From the NCBI GenBank assembly GCA_903842845.1, contig CAIMNN010000405.1, positions 1 to 7,479 on the forward strand: 7,479 nucleotides of DNA, written 5' to 3'. The notes beneath the pieces are model-generated. The model searched no databases. It saw nothing but the letters and a program-made list of their open reading frames with translations, and was not told the origin of the DNA. This document shows positions 5,088 through 7,479 of the stretch, one piece after another. This DNA is from an uncultured Acidobacteriaceae bacterium (lineage in GTDB: Bacteria > Acidobacteriota > Terriglobia > Terriglobales > Acidobacteriaceae). The position numbers and the translations under genes are program-made. How positions within the stretch are numbered: the stretch's first letter is position 1; the number at the start of each line of letters is the position of its first letter.

Positions 5088-7181
5088 CTACCGCGGTATC
5101 GCCCTGAGATCGGTCTTGCCCTCAGCCAGCAGCATCAGAAATTCCTGCGCTGAGAACACCGGCGCATCCGGGGACAACTTCGTCGCGCGCACGTAGCTGC
5201 CGTCCTGCTGCTGAATCCGCGCCTTCGCCGTGTCAGCCAGGTATGCCGGCAAAATCTCATTGTGAATCCGGTCCAGCGCGGCCTTGTCCCTCACCGGGAA
5301 CACCACCTCGCACCGTTCAAAAAGATTGCGCGGCATCCAATCGGCCGAACCCAAATAAAATTCGCTCTCTCCGCCGTTCGCAAAATGGAAGATGCGCGAG
5401 TGCTCCAAAAACCGCCCTACTATCGACCGCACTCGAATCCGCTCTGAAAGCCCCGGCACTCCTGGTTTCAGAATGCATAGTCCGCGGATGATCAGGTCGA
5501 TATCGACCCCCGCCTGCGACGCCGTATACAGCGACTCAATCACGCTCGGCTCAAGCAGCGCGTTCATCTTGGCGATGATGTGCGCCGGTCGGCCCGCCTT
5601 CGCGTGCTCCGTCTCGCGGCGTATCAATCCCAAAAAACTTTCCGCCATCGTCAGCGGAGCAACCAGCAGCGGCTGGTAATCATCCACCTCGGCGTGAGCT
5701 GTCAAATAATTGAACACCATGTGCACCCGCTCGGTTATCTGCGGGTCGCAGGTCAAAAGGCTCAGGTCGGTGTAAAAGCGCGCCGTCACCGGGTTGTAGT
5801 TGCCCGTGCCCAGGTGGCAATAGCGACGCGTCACTCCGTCTTCATCGCGACGCACCAGCATCGCCAGCTTGCAATGCGTCTTCAGTCCCACAACGCCGTG
5901 GAACACCTGCACACCGGCGTCCTCCATCGAGCGCGACCACTGAATATTCGACGCCTCGTCAAAGCGCGCCATCAACTCCACCACCACCGTCGCTTCCTTC
6001 GTCGCCGCCGCCTCGATCAGCGCAGCAAACATCGGCGAATCATGGCTGGTGCGATAAAGCGTCTGCTTCATCGTCACCACGTTCGGGTCGCTCGCGCCCT
6101 GGCGCACAAAATCAACCACCGCGTCGTACGAGTCATATGGATGGTGCAGCAGAATATCGTGCTGCCGTATCTCGTCAAAAATTCCATGCGAGTTCCGGCT
6201 CAGGTACAACGGCTTCGGCACAAACGGCTGGAACTTCAGGTCCTCGCGGTGAATATCGCTGTAAAGCGCCATCAACCGCGACAAATTCACCGGCCCGTCG
6301 CACTGGAATATCTGGTCTTCATCGAGCTCAAAGTTCACCTTCAACCGCTCGATGATCTCCGCATGCGCGCCGCTCTCAATCTCCAGCCTGACGGCGTCGC
6401 CTTTGCGGCGGTTGTGCAACTCACCGCGTATCGACTCCAGCAGCGAGCGCGACTCTTCTTCCTCAAAATACAAATTCGAGTTACGCGTCACACGGAAGGC
6501 CGTATTCGCAATCACCTCATACCCGCGATACATTCCACCCAGGTTCTGCTCGATCATGTCCTGGAGCAGCATGTAGTCGTTGCTCGTCTCATCGCCCGGC
6601 ACGCGGATAAACCTCGGCAGCGCGCGCGGAACCGTCACCACGCCCATCACCATCGGTCCGCTGCTGCGCCGTTTGAGCCTGAGCAGCAAAGCCAAGCAAA
6701 GCGCCTTGTTCAACACCCGCGGAAAAGGATGCGCCGGGTCTATCGCAATCGGCGTCAACAGCGGGTCCACTTCACGCTGAAAATATTCTTTGGCAAACTT
6801 GCGCGCCGTCTCGTCCAGCTCGCTCCACTGCAATATTCGTATGCCGTTCTTGCGCATCGCTGGCAACAGCTTCTTGTTCCAGCACGCGTACTGGTCCTGC
6901 ACAAACTGGTGAATATCCGCCGTCAATTTGCCCAGTGACTCATCCGGCCGCAGCCCGTCGTACCCGCGCTCCGTGTTGCCGTCCTCAATGCGCTGCATCA
7001 GTCCGGCCTGGCGGATCTCCACGTACTCGTCCAGGTTGCTGGCCGTAATGGCCAAAAACTTCACCCGCTCCAGCAGCGGATTCGTCCCGTCCTCGGCTTC
7101 TTCCAGCACGCGGCGGTTGAACTGCATCCAGGAGCTGTCGCGTCCGTTGAAATGCGTCTCGCTTTTGGCGTTCTTCGTCAT
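5088..7181 (-). CDS. ppk1: Polyphosphate kinase 1
   Basis: This 697-residue enzyme reversibly transfers the gamma-phosphate of ATP to a growing polyphosphate chain. All four PPK1 regions are present: an N-terminal domain opening with RDSSWMQFNRRVLEEA (about 14-29) and ASNLDEYVEIRQ (47-58, with the ATP-binding Asn49); the head domain; and two phospholipase D-like C-terminal domains. The catalytic histidine is His436 in GLKTHCKL, with the second at His594 in FLEHSRIF, matching Escherichia coli His435 and His592. Metal/phosphate-binding arginines are at 377 (TLYRTS) and 406 (ARFDE). HLGTGNYNPVTARFYTD (457-473) and YLGSADWMPRN (609-619) are further hallmarks. Length is normal. The ATG at 7181 gives the expected short N-terminus; the frame stays open to 7394, and ATGs at 7223 and 7217 are alternatives. 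No strong Shine-Dalgarno site is seen. No ppx, phoU or pst gene is adjacent. Confidence 0.97.
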   Translation of the reverse strand: MTKNAKSETHFNGRDSSWMQFNRRVLEEAEDGTNPLLERVKFLAITASNLDEYVEIRQAGLMQRIEDGNTERGYDGLRPDESLGKLTADIHQFVQDQYACWNKKLLPAMRKNGIRILQWSELDETARKFAKEYFQREVDPLLTPIAIDPAHPFPRVLNKALCLALLLRLKRRSSGPMVMGVVTVPRALPRFIRVPGDETSNDYMLLQDMIEQNLGGMYRGYEVIANTAFRVTRNSNLYFEEEESRSLLESIRGELHNRRKGDAVRLEIESGAHAEIIERLKVNFELDEDQIFQCDGPVNLSRLMALYSDIHREDLKFQPFVPKPLYLSRNSHGIFDEIRQHDILLHHPYDSYDAVVDFVRQGASDPNVVTMKQTLYRTSHDSPMFAALIEAAATKEATVVVELMARFDEASNIQWSRSMEDAGVQVFHGVVGLKTHCKLAMLVRRDEDGVTRRYCHLGTGNYNPVTARFYTDLSLLTCDPQITERVHMVFNYLTAHAEVDDYQPLLVAPLTMAESFLGLIRRETEHAKAGRPAHIIAKMNALLEPSVIESLYTASQAGVDIDLIIRGLCILKPGVPGLSERIRVRSIVGRFLEHSRIFHFANGGESEFYLGSADWMPRNLFERCEVVFPVRDKAALDRIHNEILPAYLADTAKARIQQQDGSYVRATKLSPDAPVFSAQEFLMLLAEGKTDLRAIPR

Positions 7182-7479
7182 ACTATGGGGAACCTGTCTT
7201 GACCTCTCCGGCGGCATTTGCATAGGCGTCGCCGCTGGCCTCGTGAGAAACCTATATTCTACAAGAGAATGCGGTTGTCTCGCGCCGGGGAACTGAGAAT
7301 CATCCTGCTGCTGATTTTTATGCCGCAGACCCTCAACTTGGATGAAGAATTGAAGAATTCGCCGGATTTGCAGCCGAAGGGGGCGCAAAAGCATCCAATG
7401 AATGGATTTTTTCCTCAGTTGTGACGGCAGAGCTGCTCAAAATCGTTTGTAATGGATGAAGATGGTGTCATTTCGCAAT
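7182..7479. other. Region upstream of ppk1
   Basis: This stretch of 298 bases holds the probable ppk1 promoter region. TAGAAT (7256-7261, minus strand) is five of six to a -10 box and would leave about 68 bases of leader, but no good -35 accompanies it. The ppk1 frame stays open to 7394 without PPK1-like sequence. A short plus-strand reading frame (7269-7424) is described separately. A five-base stem followed by a T-run (7393-7412) is too weak to call a terminator. The rightmost 55 bases show nothing recognisable. Confidence 0.5.
7269..7424 (+). CDS. Possible 51-residue small protein (doubtful)
   Basis: An ATG at 7269 opens a 51-codon frame ending in TGA at 7424, divergent from ppk1. Residues 9-18 are hydrophobic (LRIILLLIFM), followed by an acidic then Pro/Lys-rich tail. 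Third codon positions lean to G/C in the first two thirds, as in real genes here. Against it, there is no properly spaced Shine-Dalgarno site (AGAG abuts the ATG) and the frame lies in a likely promoter region. It may be chance. Confidence 0.2.
   Translation: MRLSRAGELRIILLLIFMPQTLNLDEELKNSPDLQPKGAQKHPMNGFFPQL

Noticed and set aside
5580..6938. 452-codon open frame on the plus strand, antisense to ppk1
   Set aside because: Its product is very rich in Arg, His, Gln and Val with no domain, typical of the reverse complement of a GC-rich gene, while the minus strand encodes full-length PPK1 with all catalytic residues.
7182..7394. 71-residue N-terminal extension of polyphosphate kinase
   Set aside because: It does not resemble PPK1 sequence, and the ATG at 7181 gives the normal family length.
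7393..7412. ATCCA/TGGAT stem followed by a T-run as a plus-strand terminator
   Set aside because: Only five, mostly A/T, base pairs; too weak, and no confident plus-strand gene precedes it.
7466..7471. TGTCAT as half of a Pho box upstream of ppk1
   Set aside because: A single six-base match nearly 300 bases from the ppk1 start, with no second half-site at the required spacing.

Overview
The window reads as ordinary chromosome from an acidobacterium of the Terriglobia type (Granulicella, Edaphobacter, Terriglobus and relatives). This is inferred from protein style (frr, GNAT and small-protein sequences) and from GC-rich coding DNA with short AT-rich spacers; no rRNA or database search backs it. 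There are seven convincing genes, six on the minus strand and one on the plus strand. No tRNA, rRNA, CRISPR array, insertion sequence or phage gene was seen.

Layout from left to right: an AT-rich flank (1-126, 25% GC by count); a secreted calcineurin-like metallophosphoesterase (127-1206, minus); a secreted protein of unknown function with a helical, probably coiled-coil middle and four C-terminal cysteines (1291-2520, minus); a small multi-pass membrane protein (2573-3154, minus); a strong intrinsic terminator (3262-3301); ribosome recycling factor frr with its own promoter (3323-3910, minus); a GNAT acetyltransferase (3985-4470, minus); an 87-residue unknown protein (4488-4751, minus), probably co-transcribed with the GNAT gene; a 73-residue two-helix membrane protein (4861-5082, plus), divergent from the previous gene; polyphosphate kinase ppk1 (5088-7181, minus), whose stop codon lies 5 bases from that of the small plus-strand gene; and a 298-base upstream region.

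The genes do not form one pathway: frr is translation housekeeping, ppk1 is phosphate/energy storage, and the rest are unassigned or exported. The most notable pattern is regulatory. The two secreted-protein genes share a 51-base element around the start codon (38 of 51 identical, no gaps). In both, a TATGCT box lies exactly six bases before ATG, and both contain a 25-base imperfect dyad whose arms are identical, whose loop differs, and whose distal arm includes the ATG. A similar -10-like box sits five bases before the GNAT ATG, and another five bases before an upstream in-frame frr ATG. This fits leaderless or nearly leaderless transcription for part of the gene set, while three genes have clear Shine-Dalgarno sites. 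I found no convincing new multi-gene system; the shared start-codon element is the best lead.
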